Positions 10,500-20,973 of a DNA stretch of 64,000 bases are shown here, in pieces. Numbering within the stretch: position 1 is the first letter of the stretch; each line of letters opens with the position of its first letter. Both the position numbers and the translations under genes were made by a program. The notes under the pieces are model-generated. The model ran no database searches, had not been told where the DNA came from, and saw only the letters and a program-made list of their open reading frames with translations. This DNA comes from Osedax fenrisi (taxonomy: Eukaryota > Annelida > Polychaeta > Sabellida > Siboglinidae): assembly GCA_964019155.1 (NCBI GenBank), contig OZ025245.1, forward strand, positions 13,384,494 to 13,448,493, read 5' to 3'.

Positions 10500-13291
10500 C
10501 TATCTATTAATACAGATAGCTTAAGCTTTTCTTTAATAAATATTCGTTCACTTAGATCCAATATTACTATTCTTCTGGCCTTTCTTAAAACTCACCTGTT
10601 CTCTATTATATGTCTTACAGAAACCTGTATAAGTCTTGACGATACCGATATATTCTCATTATGTAGTAATGCTAATTATAATCTTTTCCTCCACCCACGC
10701 ACTTCTGGTCGTGGTGGTGGTGTTGGTATATTAGTGCATATGGATTTACAATCTCCGTCTATATCTCCCATAGCTCTATCTTATGGTGAATGCATTTCGT
10801 GTAATTTTAGACTCAAATTTAACTCACTTCGTATAATCATTATCTATCGTCCACCTAAGGCTGATTTCTCAATATTTTTTGATGAATTCCATGATCTTAT
10901 TAACGATACATTACACCTTAATGCCTCTAAAGTCATGATAGTTGGTGATTTTAATTATCATTTTGATTCTTCATTTAAACAGCTGACTGATTCCCTGGGT
11001 CTTAACCAACACATACTTATTCCTAGCCATATTAGTGGTAATATAATTGACCTCATTTTCACCCCTAACGACACCCCAACTTTCATTTCTTCTTGTTCTC
11101 GCTCTGACCTTCTTACTGATCACTATCTTTTTCACACCTCAATCCTCCTTAAGAGGCCCTCGTCCACTAAGTCACTATTGCATTATAGAGATTTAAAAAA
11201 TCTAGATTATACGGATCTTTGCTCACGTGTCTCCCACTTTTTATGGAACACTAATATATCTTTTGACAACCTCAATGTATGCCTTTCATTCTCCCTTAAT
11301 GCATTGTCCCCCATAAAATATCGTTATTTTACCCTCCATATTTCTTCTCCTTGGTTCACCTCCCACCTAGCCACGGTTAAACGCTCTCTCAGGCAATTGA
11401 ACGTAAGATTCACATGTCCCCCTCTCACAAATCTAAATTTCTGATAGCTAGGAAAGCCTATAAACTTGAGTTAAATCTCTATAAAACGTCCTATTATGAA
11501 TCGAAATTTAATGCTTGTGGAAATGACACTCGACAAATTTTTAAAATGGCTAATAGCATCCTTGGTACCAACATCAAATCTAAGTCTACTGCACTACCTG
11601 AGGCTGTTCTGTGTTCTTCTTTTGTCTCCTCCTTGTCTACTAAGCTCTCCCGTATCTTCGACAACATCAGCTCTAAATTGGCGCAATTACCGATGACACT
11701 GTATGCTCCTATAACGACTAACCCTATATCTTGTAAACTCTCTTGTTTCACTCCTCCTTCTATTACTGAAATCCGTAACTTGATTCTCACTGCTAATTCC
11801 ACTTCCCCAATTGACCCATTACCACTCGTTGTTTTCAAGAACATTGTCCCTATAACTGAAAATGCAATACTTTACTTGATCTCTCAATCACTTGACGATG
11901 GAATCATGGTCAGTTCCCTGAAATATGCCATCATTAAGCCCATCCTAAAAAAATCGTATCTTGATCCAGATGTATTGACCAATTACCGACCGATCTCACA
12001 ACTTCCAATATTAAGTAAAATCATGGAACGTGTGGTCAGTCGTCAGATCATCAATTACCTTGAAAATAACAATCTGCTTGATTACTTTCAAAGTGCGTAT
12101 AGAAAATCTTTCTCTACTGAGAATGCCCTCACACATGTCACTGACCTGATTCATAACTCGCTTGAATCGTCTCATTGCGTACAACTACTCCTGATTGACC
12201 TTTCTAGTGCCTTTGACACGCTCAACCATTCGATCCTAATTAACCGTATCATCGAACTTGGTATTGAAGGTTCCCCCCTTAAGTGGCTGATGTCGTTCAT
12301 CACTGATCGAACTTCGTCTGTTAAAATCAATGACTTCATATCACCTCCCACCAACATTCTTAAAGGGGTCCCTCAGGGATCAGTTCTTGGGCCACTTCTC
12401 TTCTCTATATACTTACGTCCTATCTCTAATATTATTCGCAAATACCCTAATATCTATTACCACATATATGCTGATGACATTCAACTACTACTTAAACTGC
12501 CCATTGACTCTATGAACTCTAACTCTGAGCTATCAGATTGTACCTCTGAGATAACTTACTGGTTACTAACTAATGACCTCTTAGTCAATACTTCCAAAAC
12601 TGAACTTCTTAACATCTCGAAGGTACCTGTCACTTTCCCTACTCTGTCAATTGACGGTATAATAATTAAACCTTCTGAATCTGTGCGCAATCTTGGTGTT
12701 TTAATTGATAGTACTCTATCGTACGGTGCTCATATCAATGCAATATCTAAATCCGCAAATCTCTATTTGAGAAAAATTCGTCACATTAAAAACTATTGTT
12801 CTCCCAACATCACTAAGCGCCTTCTTAACGCCCTAGTATTATCGCGAATAGACTATTGCTGTTCTCTATTCTACGGAATTAAGAACTCTGAAGTTATTAA
12901 AGTTGACCGAATTATTCGCTCATCCGTAAGATTAATTCATAGGCTTAAACGACGCGATCATACTTTAACTGACACCCACCAAAGCAATATGAAATGGCTA
13001 TCGTTTAGAAAACGGTGTCAATTTAGGCTTCTCTGCTTAACACATAAAACACTATTCCTAGGCAGACCTGCATACTTGCGTGGATTGCTCACTCGTCGCA
13101 ACATCCTCCCACATCTGCGCTCGTCTGATGCCACACTACTTGAATTACCTGTTACTCGTAACGTGATGCGTTCTCGCTCCTTTACAAGCATGGCTCCTAC
13201 TACATGGAATATGTTGCCTTACCGCCTACGAAGATTGAAGTCGCCTCACGTGTTTGCTAATAGTCTCAAAGACTATTTAAATTTAACTTAA
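10500..13291 (+). pseudogene. LINE ORF2: APE endonuclease and reverse transcriptase, one frameshift
   Basis: From 10500 to 11444 the ORF1 frame continues past the TGA with no stop. It encodes an APE-type endonuclease: INIRSLRSN, CLTETCI (catalytic Glu), GRGGGVGILV, IIYRPP, VGDFNYHF, DLIFTP and LLTDHYLF. The first ATG (10734) lies inside the domain. The reverse transcriptase is in another frame, 11414-13291, with NYRPISQLPILSKIMERV, DLSSAFDTLNH, GVPQGSVLGPLLFSIYL, catalytic YADDIQLLL, NLGVLID, and a C-terminal RSFTSMAPTTWNMLP block. The two halves overlap near 11400-11415 and would join if one base were present after CAATTG, which gives a natural LERK junction. One single-base deletion therefore inactivates an otherwise intact ORF2. 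All catalytic motifs I looked for are present, so the copy is fairly young. Confidence 0.85.
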
Positions 13292-13440
13292 AGTAACCCT
13301 CTCCTTGATGTTGATCTGGTTCCATCTCTATTTTTATATATTATATTGCTACCTTATTTAATGTTATTGTTTCGTTTTGTTTGTTCGTTCACAACACCAG
13401 TGAGGGTAATCTCTCTTTACCATATTTGGTGTATAAATAA

Positions 13441-13460
13441 ACCATCCTATCCTATCCTAT
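13441..13460 (+). repeat. LINE 3' tail, (TATCC)n
   Basis: Three to four TATCC units directly after the AATAAA-like end of the LINE 3' UTR and directly before the hAT coding sequence resumes. It serves as the LINE terminus instead of poly(A). Confidence 0.75.
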
Positions 13461-13960
13461 TATAAATGCATTAGAAAAACTGACAATGGCAAGCGTAAAT
13501 AGTACTGAACTAATCGCCAAAGCATATTCATATAAGTATACTATATAGAGTATACTAGAAACATCTACATATATTTCATTAAATATATCATTTGATATAT
13601 TCACTTTATTAGAAAAATTGGTTAGTGTTACCTATAACTTATACTAATTATTCTTGATTACATAAATATATATTTATATTAATTATATTAATTTATATTT
13701 ATATATTTATATTAAAAGTATAAGTTATAAAATATATTTCATTAGATAAGTGTAATTGGATCAAAGGCTACTCTCAATGAAGATGTTGTTTTACTCATTA
13801 ATATGTTAATCGACACAGTATAGGAACTATTATAGGAACAAACGAATGAATTATCACATTTATTTAGAAAAGATTTAAAAATAATCTGAAAATCTATATT
13901 TTCTAACATTACGTAGTCCTGGAAAACGTAAAATTCCATCAAAGTTTGTATCATATATTA
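13461..13960 (+). pseudogene. hAT transposase remnant, continued after the LINE
   Basis: Reading resumes with NALEKLTMASVNSTELIAKAYSYK, corresponding to the part of DUF4371-type transposases that follows TRW...NY. Next come SLNISFDIFTLLEKLVSV and, after AT-rich interruptions, a degraded stretch ending SPGKRKIPSKF. Multiple stops and frameshifts are present. Order and strand match the fragment at 8906-9450, supporting one element split by the LINE. Confidence 0.6.
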
Positions 13961-14769
13961 ATATATATATATATATATTTATATATAATCTTATTTATTT
14001 GTAATTATAAATATTCTTAGACTTTTTAAGGGCCAGCAGCATGAGTTTAATATGGTGGAGATAGGAAAATCATGTAATACTAAAAATAGATTCAATCTAT
14101 GTATACTTCAAAATATCAACTAATTTTTTTTATATATTATATAACTAATATTTATTTACAAATATAACTATCGTTTATGAGATTTAGATTATTAAAATCA
14201 TATTAGAAATGGACTAACATAATAGTTATTTCTAGAAAAAAAAATATGTAAGAAATTTCAATAAAATATAAAAAATATTATATATCATTGAATAATGTTT
14301 TATATAGTTATATCTGAAGAGTAACATAATATTAATATACTGTGAAAATTGCATGTTATTTGAATAAGTATTTCTATAATCGAAAGTGGTTCAAACATAG
14401 ATGGTAACAGTTTTTTTTTAATTCAGAGATATTCACGTTTTAAAAATTAGAGATTAGAAAAAATCATCATATTTATATGAACTATTTTTCAGCTCGTATT
14501 TATAAATGCTTATTTATGTCACTTTTAAGTATTTTTATGCACAGTGCTATATACCATTGTAAAGAGAAATAATCAAATATTATAATTATTATATACAAAA
14601 TATTAAAAAAAAATATTTTATTTATTAAATAAGGGTGTTGCGCGGGCAATGGAAAAGAAAACAATGTTTATTCCGACATAAATTATATCAATATTATACT
14701 GAGGTTGTACACAAATAATCTATTTATTTAATATTTTTTTAATAATAACACTTAGAAAAGAACACATTG
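13961..14769. other. AT-rich interior of the hAT remnant
   Basis: No recognisable coding motif. It lies between two transposase pieces of the same element and is probably decayed interior or later insertions. Confidence 0.4.
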
Positions 14770-14891
14770 AAATATATGATATCCTTATTACTGAATTAAA
14801 TCAAATATTTATGAAAAATAATCAAAGTATAATTTCATATGATAAATTATTATCGTCATTAATAAATACAAATATAATTGATTATGCTGAA

Positions 14892-15006
14892 GTAAGTGTA
14901 CTTAATTAAGGATAATTATTTATCTGAAAAATTAATAAAACATAATATAGAATGTTTACTATATTACAAATACAATATTCTATATTATATTTTATTAATT
15001 TTTCAG
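14892..15006 (+). other. Predicted 115-bp intron in the hAT transposase
   Basis: It starts with a strong donor GTAAGT directly after GCT GAA and ends with ATTAATTTTTCAG. Removing it joins IIDYAE to INKYPEL in phase 0, a join consistent with the transposase family. Most of the intron is one arm, loop and second arm of a hairpin (14916-15014). Confidence 0.7.
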
Positions 15007-15014
15007 ATAAATAA
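14916..15014. repeat. 38-bp inverted repeat spanning the intron 3' splice site
   Basis: Arms 14916-14953 and 14977-15014 are reverse complements with one mismatch, around a 23-base loop. The right arm contains the splice acceptor TTTTTCAG and the first exon bases, so the left arm is an inverted copy of the splice site. Confidence 0.8.
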
Positions 15015-15203
15015 ATATCCTGAATTAAGTGTTCAAGCTTTAAAACTCGAACTACCTATGTTCAATAACCATTTCAATTCTCAATCTTTAAAAGATTCAG
15101 TCTACTATCTCTATAGAGAATATGATCAATGCAAAATATTGCCTAAAAGAATTATTGTTAGGTATATACTAATACATATATATATTATATAATATTTATA
15201 TAT

Positions 15204-15204
15204 A

Positions 15205-15283
<79 letters not shown>

Positions 15284-15290
15284 CTTATAT
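15204..15290. repeat. (AT)n microsatellite inside the hAT
   Basis: Two (AT)n runs separated by TTATCTT fill the interval between two exon-like blocks of the transposase. Confidence 0.8.
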
Positions 15291-15421
15291 ATGTATGAAT
15301 TATTTTTATAGAAACAACAAAATTAATCAATTTATTGATGGTACAACCAAGTACGTCAGTGTCCTGTGAGAGAAGCTTTTCTATGTTAATGTTAATGTTA
15401 AGAAGATTGAAGACGTGGTCA

Positions 15422-15774
15422 ACCCAGCAAACAATAATATCAACGCTTTTGGACGCCATGCGCCTAAAACTTCCGGAATTAATTCGTCGCTTTGATGACA
15501 ATTTTCGCCCAAAAGCGTCGAATTATTCTATTGTACTTTGGACGCTGTTGCGCCCAAAAGCATCGAATTCGCGACTAATTCAATATGATTCGGAACTGAA
15601 GCGTACAAAAGCGTCGAATTTGCGACGAATTCAATATGATTGAGAACTGAAGCGCCCAAAAGAGTCGAAAAAGCGACGAATATATCGATTCGGAATCAAA
15701 GCGTCCAAAAGCGTCGAAAAAGTGCCATAAATTCTCAAAAGCGTCAAAAGCGTCGATAAATTGTTTGCTGGGAA
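15422..15774. mobile_element. 353-bp MITE with 5-bp target duplication GGTCA
   Basis: The block begins ACCCAGCAAACAAT and ends ATTGTTTGCTGGGAA, which are terminal inverted repeats of about 13 bp. GGTCA stands immediately outside on both sides (15417-15421 and 15775-15779). Removing the block and one GGTCA restores the hATC reading KTWSQITQQK. The interior is of ordinary base composition and consists of degenerate tandem units with the core AAAAGCGTCGAA. It has no coding capacity. A 5-bp duplication excludes standard hAT (8 bp) and mariner (TA); the superfamily is not assigned. Confidence 0.85.
15455..15755. repeat. Degenerate tandem repeat inside the MITE
   Basis: The motif GCGCCCAAAAGCGTCGAA recurs about six times. 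In the centre it is followed by a longer unit containing GCGACGAATTCAATATGATT, giving a period of roughly 55-60 bases. Confidence 0.7.
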
Positions 15775-15779
15775 GGTCA

Positions 15780-15912
15780 CAAATCACACAGCAAAAATAA
15801 ACATATATATAATGAACATCAGGATATATTAGATTCTATTGACAACAATAAATTGATAAAAGAATTTTGCCAAAGAAATAATTGTAGAAAATTGTTTATA
15901 AGTATAACATAA
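15780..15912 (+). pseudogene. hAT transposase C-terminus after the MITE
   Basis: Encodes IYNEHQDILDSIDNN...IKEFCQRNNCRKLF and a TAA stop, the usual end of hATC domains (a HKD-like block, then EF and R..F). It completes the transposase started at 8906. Confidence 0.75.
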
Positions 15913-16187
15913 TAAATATATAAACTATTTTGGGATTTATTCTTGTTATAATATAGGTACCTACATATTTATTTAAAATATTCTAGATATGTTCATTATG
16001 GGATTCATATTTTGTTAATTAACTAAGTATAATTATAATTATATGTTTTAACATTTAAAATAAATCATAATTTGTACTCTATATATGTTACAATATATAT
16101 TTTAAAATAATGACAGTCTATTATTTAGTTGATAAATTATACTTATTTCTTAAAATACCCCCCTGGGAAAAACTAGTTCCGGCGGCT

Positions 16188-16198
16188 ATAGTACTGGA
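16188..16198. repeat. Right target-site duplication of the hAT
   Basis: ATAGTACTGGA, identical to 8762-8772. Confidence 0.55.
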
Positions 16199-16328
16199 GA
16201 TATTAGGTAACCCTGTATATAACTACTGTAATTATAATTATCTATAGAAAGGGAACACCAACTTTATTTAATAGAATAGAGCTTGTTAATAATTGTACAA
16301 TTGTAGAATCATATAGTGATTTTATTAA

Positions 16329-16553
16329 GGGGGTATCCCACAAGTATTTCCGACAAATTGTCTAAATATTTTAACTTTAAAACGAGTTTCTATCAAACAA
16401 CTACAATTTTAGTGTAAACCCCCTTACTTTCTGGCAATTGCCTGAAATATAATAACTGTATAAGGGTATCCAATTAAAACTTAATAGAAAATGGTTTTAA
16501 AGTTACAATATTTCAGGCAAGTTGCTGGAAAAATGTTGTAGTAGGATAGCCCC
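16329..16553. mobile_element. 225-bp MITE with imperfect terminal inverted repeats of about 58 bp
   Basis: The left arm starts GGGGGTATCC and runs through AATATTTTAACTTTAAAAC to about 16384. The right arm, 16494-16553, ends GGATAGCCCC and, inverted, gives GGGGCTATCC...ATTGTAACTTTAAAAC. The arms share most positions. The middle contains a further copy of the inner arm motif (GCAATTGCCTGAAATAT). No coding sequence. The target duplication is not clear, possibly TA. Confidence 0.65.
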
Positions 16554-16889
16554 TATATATAAACAATATACTGATCAATATATTGATCAGATATTAGATA
16601 TATATCTCACTTATAAGTGTATACAAACTATAGTTTTGCTTAACTTATACGTTAACCCTTTTTCATGCAATTATTTATTACTGACTTATTAATAAGCATA
16701 GTTTGATATGGTTTAAACTACCAATATTTCCTTTTAAAAATGTATAAAGCTTAGGATTACTATGGTAGTTTCACCATATATTATATACCTTCTATCTAAC
16801 TAAAAGCTATAGTTTTTAGTATATCGATCTACTAATATCTACAATAAGATCGTATTGTACTGTACCATGATTTAGTTCTATGCAATATC

Positions 16890-19112
16890 AAAATGAAACT
16901 ATGTCTTAAGAAAAAAGAAAGAAATAATAGAATCCGATACGACCTTGAAAAGCTACGAAACCCACAAATTGCAAACGAATACAAAGAAAAACTCGAACTA
17001 GTTTTATCACAGATCAATAAGGATGAAAATAATGTGACCAAAATTGTTTCTGATATTGAAAAAGCGATACACCTTACTGCGGAAACAATAATAGGTAAAT
17101 ATCGTAGAAAAAAACAACCCTGGATCACTAACGATATACTTGATGTGTGTGATAAAAGAAGAGTTTTAAATGCATTAAAAAATAATAATTCAGACATAAA
17201 AGAGGAATATAGAGAAATAAATATCTCAATCCGAAAACAAATGAAAAATGCAAAAGAAAATTGGATACAAGAACAATGTAATGCTATTAATGAATATATG
17301 GCTAGAGGTAGATCCAATAAAAGAGTATATCAAATTTTAAAAACCCTAACAAATCCAATAAAAAGGAAAACCATGATAATAGAAGACGAAAACCAAAACA
17401 ATAAACGTATAGCTGATAATGAATCATTATTAAAAACATGGACAGAATATTGCAATAATCTGTATAATTATCCAATTAAACCAAATATTAACATATTAAC
17501 TAATCGTATTCAAAATAACACTGACATCGAAGAAACACTGCCAATCCTAAAATCGGAAGTTGAAAATGCAATTAATATGCTGCTAAAAAATGATAAAACC
17601 CCAGGAAATGACAACATTTCAGCTGAACTAATAAAGCATGGAGGAGAAAGCATAATCAAAATATATACAGAGATATGTCAAAATATATGGAAAACAAAAA
17701 TATGGCCAGATCAATGGACAAAATCATTAATAATTCCTATTCCGAAAAAAGGTGACACAAAGAAATGCTCAAATTACCGAACACTAAGCCTAATACCACA
17801 TCCGAGCAAAATTCTGTTAAGAATAATATTAAATAGACAATACCGCAAGCTGAACAAATATTAGCTGAAGAGCAAGCAGGGTAGAAAATCAAGAAGCACT
17901 ATTGAACACATTCTTAACAGTAGAATAATAATGGAGAAGCATATCGACATTGAGAAAAATGTGTACCATAACTATATTGACTTCAAAAAAGCCTTTGATA
18001 GAGTATGGCATAATGGGCTATGGAGTGTCATGGGCCATTTTGGCATATCTCATGAAATTATAAGAATAATTGAATCGCTATATGAAAATTCGAATAGTGC
18101 TGTAATACTAAATAACAAGACAGGAGACTTCTTCCACACTACAGTTGGAGTAATACAGGCCTGTAACACAACCAGGGATGTCTGTTATCCCCAGTGTTAT
18201 TCAATATTTTCTTAGAACAAATCATGCAGGAAACACTCCATAACCATAAGTCAACTATATCTGTTGGTGGTAGGATTATAAATAACCTTAGATTTGCTGA
18301 CGATATCGATCTAATAGCTGGAACCAATTCCGAATTACAAGAGCTTACTAACAGACTTTCTGAAGCTTCTAAAGATTATGGGATGGAAGTAAGCAAAGAG
18401 AAAAGTAAGATAATGGTAAATAGTAAAAACGAAAGTGCAAAAATAATGATGAACGGAACCCTACTCGAAAATGTCAAAACATTTAAGTATCTTGGATCGA
18501 CGTTAAAATCATATGGATCATCAGATAACGAATTACGAATACGATTAGCAACAGCAACTTCAGCAATGGTAAAACTTGGAACAATATGGCAAAGCAAAAA
18601 AATTGCATTCCATGTAAAATACAACCTCTATAAATCACTTATATTATCAATACTTCTCTACGGCTGCGAAACTTAGACCTTAATGGAAAAAGAGGAAAAA
18701 ATGATACAAGCATTCCAAAATAAATCGCATAGAAGATTACTGTGTATTACATATCGCCAAAGAAAAACAAATGACTATATCCATGAAAAAATTCAATCTA
18801 ATAAGCAAATATGAACCACTCTTAAGCACTATAAAACGAAGTCAAAAGCTGAAGAATTATGATCATATTTTTTGACACGATGGACTGGCCAAAACCATTC
18901 TACAAGGAAAAGTAAAAGTCAAGAGAAAAAAATGCCGGCCACGAAATAATTGGATGCACAACATAAGTAAATGGACAGATAGAAGTACTAGCGAACTAAC
19001 ACGGATGACGGAAGATCGCGAAAAATGGAAGAAATTTGTTGTTGATACTTGTATGATGATTCCCCCTACGATTCAAGAGTCAAGGGAGTAAAAGTAAAAG
19101 TAAAAGTAAGTA
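16890..19112 (+). mobile_element. 5'-truncated RTE-like LINE
   Basis: Reverse transcriptase and C-terminal parts of a LINE, without endonuclease, end in a short hexamer tail (GTAAAA repeated, 19090-19112). The motifs resemble the RTE/BovB-like group often annotated as craniofacial development protein 2-like. The 5' boundary is near 16890. Confidence 0.75.
16893..19091 (+). pseudogene. LINE reverse transcriptase, several frameshifts
   Basis: The first frame (16893-17864) gives KKQPWITNDIL, a basic linker, KTPGNDNISAELIKHGG and IPIPKKGDTKKCSNYRTLSL. After stops around 17865-17930, which cover the expected AEEQAGFR block, the second frame (17931-18215) gives YIDFKKAFDRVWHNGLW. A one-base shift near 18165, within the RQGC block, leads to the third frame (18194-18676) with LFNIFLEQIM, catalytic RFADDIDLI, FKYLGSTL and ILLYGCET. 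A stop replaces the codon after YGCET. The C-terminus NWMHNISKWTDRS...LTRMTEDREKWKKFV is readable to 19091. It is a recent but inactive copy. Confidence 0.8.
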
Positions 19113-19340
19113 CTGTACCTCTATATTTATGTTTATTCGTTTATTCATTCATGTAATCTATTATTTGATGTTATTTGTAAGCGTATTCATAAAAGGGCTG
19201 CAATAGTTGCAGTATTTTAAATATCCTAGTGATATAGTTAATTTAATAATTTCTTATATTATTCACCTAATTGGCTAGCCTATTAATAAAAATAAGATCG
19301 TTTAGGGTGGTATAGGTATCCAATATGTTCAAGCAAGATC

Positions 19341-19400
19341 TTCTATAACCTCGTTATAGGTTATAGGAGGTTATAGAGGTTATAATAAGTTATAGGAGGT
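19341..19400. repeat. Cluster of TTATAGGAGG motifs
   Basis: Near-repeats of GGTTATAGGAGG lie just outside the left end of the second hAT. The same motif forms a perfect palindrome inside that hAT at 20398-20430. Confidence 0.5.
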
Positions 19401-20397
19401 AGGGCCGCAAGAACATGGGGTCGTGGTTGTCCGGACCCCCCTGTATAATCAGGGGGGGTCCGGATATCTTTGGACCCCCCCTGTTCTTGCACCAAATTAT
19501 AAACATTATTTAATACTTTTTAATAATTTGTTAATAATGTAGAGAAAATTATATAGCCATAAACATAGTCCCACCACAGCACCTGATATCTTTGTATTTT
19601 GAAATCGCAGGCTATAGTGCATAGTAACCTTTAATAAAATTAAAAAAAATAATAATAATTTTTGTATTTATCCAATTGGACCTTATAATAATAAAATTAA
19701 TAAATAAGTATTATAAATTTATTTTAATCCGAAGAAATACGTGTTGGAACAACAAGTTTATATGTTGCATTGTCTAAGAGTAAACCATCAATAATTTAAA
19801 ACGATAAAATATTGGATATAAAAAGCTTCGATAAGCCCTTCCAGCCAGATGTACGATGCATTAAAAAAATATGTGTAGGTCTATATATAGTCGGAATAGT
19901 AAAGATCAAATGTTATCATTCCAGAAAAACTTGTACAATGCATTTCAATGGATTCATTGGTGTAGTGACAAGGAAGCAGTATTTTGCTTCTATTGTGTTA
20001 ACAATTATAAAAAAAAACAAATCGTGATAATATCCCAGCATTTATAATGACTGGTTATTCAAATTGAAAGAAGGCATTAAAAAGATTTACAAGTCATGGA
20101 AAATCAAATATGCATCGAATTACAATGGAAGCGGAGAATAATAATAGCATTAAAGATGAAATGATTATACATAATAAAAATGATATACGAAATAATAATA
20201 TTGTTCTGAGAGCTATATTTACTTCCATAATATACGTATCTCGAGAAAACATAGCCTTTAGAGGTACGGAACAATTTTAGGGTAAATTCCTCAAACTATT
20301 AAAATTAAGAAAAAATGAATTTCCTCAATTAGAATCATGGTTACATATGTTAACTGACAATACTAGGAAGATACATGTATAGGTGAAACAAACCTAT

Positions 20398-20430
20398 TAC
20401 CTCCTATAACCTCGGAGGTTATAGGAGGTA
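20398..20430. repeat. Perfect 16-bp-arm palindrome inside the transposase
   Basis: Arms 20398-20413 and 20415-20430 (TACCTCCTATAACCTC and its complement) flank one central G. It interrupts transposase coding sequence just before IQNEII. Confidence 0.85.
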
Positions 20431-20526
20431 TTGCTATTATCATGGCAAATTCAAAACGAGATTATTGAAATATTTGCACATGCTGTTTTAAGAGAACTTA
20501 TTAAACAAATAGATGGCTGCTACAGT

Positions 20527-20528
<2 letters not shown>

Positions 20529-20577
<49 letters not shown>
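20529..20577. repeat. (AT)n microsatellite
   Basis: About 24 AT units inside the transposase, directly before the CDGAQDIS block. Confidence 0.85.
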
Positions 20578-20581
<4 letters not shown>

Positions 20582-20612
20582 ATAATGTGTGATGGCGCCC
20601 AGGATATTTCAG

Positions 20613-20684
20613 GTATTTAAATTGTATATAACGATTATAATTATTATAAATTAAAATAATTGATTATATTATAAAACTTTTCAG
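20613..20684 (+). other. Predicted 72-bp intron in the second hAT transposase
   Basis: Begins GTATTT after GATATTTCAG and ends AACTTTTCAG. Splicing gives DIS-GNEQESICI (phase 1), matching the family motif. The first hAT has no intron at this position. Confidence 0.7.
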
Positions 20685-20973
20685 GAAACGAACAAGAATC
20701 GATATGCATTACTCATGTCAAGGCAACTCTTGAAGTTAAAGAAATATTTGTTGGTTTATACGAAATTTCAAATACAAAAGCAGAAACTATAGCAAATATG
20801 CCTAACAGATTGATAAGACTGTGTTTGCCGATAGAGAATTTACGTGGTCAGTCGTATGATGAATCAAGTAACATGTCTGGCAGATACAATGGTGTACAGG
20901 CGTTAATATGTCAGGAACAACCGCTGACATATTACACCCATTGCATAGATCATCGAGTAAACCTAGTCGCTCA

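Larger units (their letters stand above)
9465..13459 (+). mobile_element. Near full-length CR1-like LINE
   Basis: A non-LTR retrotransposon of about 4 kb contains, in order, a short 5' leader, ORF1 with a PHD-like zinc finger (9606-10499), and ORF2 with endonuclease and reverse transcriptase (10500-13291). A 3' UTR follows, ending in AATAAACCATCCTATCC and a short (TATCC)n tail. The PHD-type ORF1 and the microsatellite-like tail, rather than poly(A), are typical of the CR1/L2 group. It sits inside hAT transposase sequence, so it inserted after that hAT. The left boundary lies between 9445 and 9500. A possible target duplication (TATAAA) is too short and AT-rich to trust. Confidence 0.8.
14770..15420 (+). 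pseudogene. hAT transposase remnant, C-terminal part with introns
   Basis: Three exon-like blocks are visible. The first (to 14891) gives DILITELNQIF...NIIDYAE and is followed by donor GTAAGT. The second (15007-15160) gives INKYPELSVQALKLELPMFN...YREYDQCKILPKRIIV. The third starts after TTTTTATAG at 15312 and gives KLINLLMVQPSTSVSCERSFS...LRRLKTW, the hATC dimerisation motif. Between the second and third blocks lies an (AT)n-filled gap with plausible GT and AG edges. The reading continues after the MITE at 15780-15912. Confidence 0.75.
8773..16187 (+). mobile_element. DUF4371/ZMYM1-like hAT transposon, split by a LINE and a MITE
   Basis: Pieces of one hAT-type transposase lie in order and on one strand at 8906-9450, 13461-13960, 14770-15420 and 15780-15912. 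They are separated by a LINE insertion (about 9465-13459) and a MITE (15422-15774). The block is bounded on the left by GGGCGCCGAAACAGGGGGGG and on the right by CCCCCCTGGGAAAAACTAGT then TCCGGCGGCTAT; inverted, these resemble each other (GGGCGCCGAAAC against AGCCGCCGGAAC). The bases just outside, ATAGTACTGGA at 8762-8772 and 16188-16198, are identical. This fits a hAT target duplication, normally 8 bp, although the exact edge is ambiguous. The N-terminal part of the transposase is missing, so this copy carried an internal deletion besides its insertions. Confidence 0.65.

Noticed and set aside
9470..13466. TATAAA on both sides of the CR1-like LINE as a target duplication
   Set aside because: Only six A/T bases in an AT-rich region; CR1-type LINEs often lack clear duplications and the left edge is uncertain.
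15455..15755. Regular AAAAGCGTCGAA repeats as a CRISPR-like array
   Set aside because: Units are degenerate, have no unique spacers of constant size, and lie inside a TIR-bounded MITE in an animal genome.
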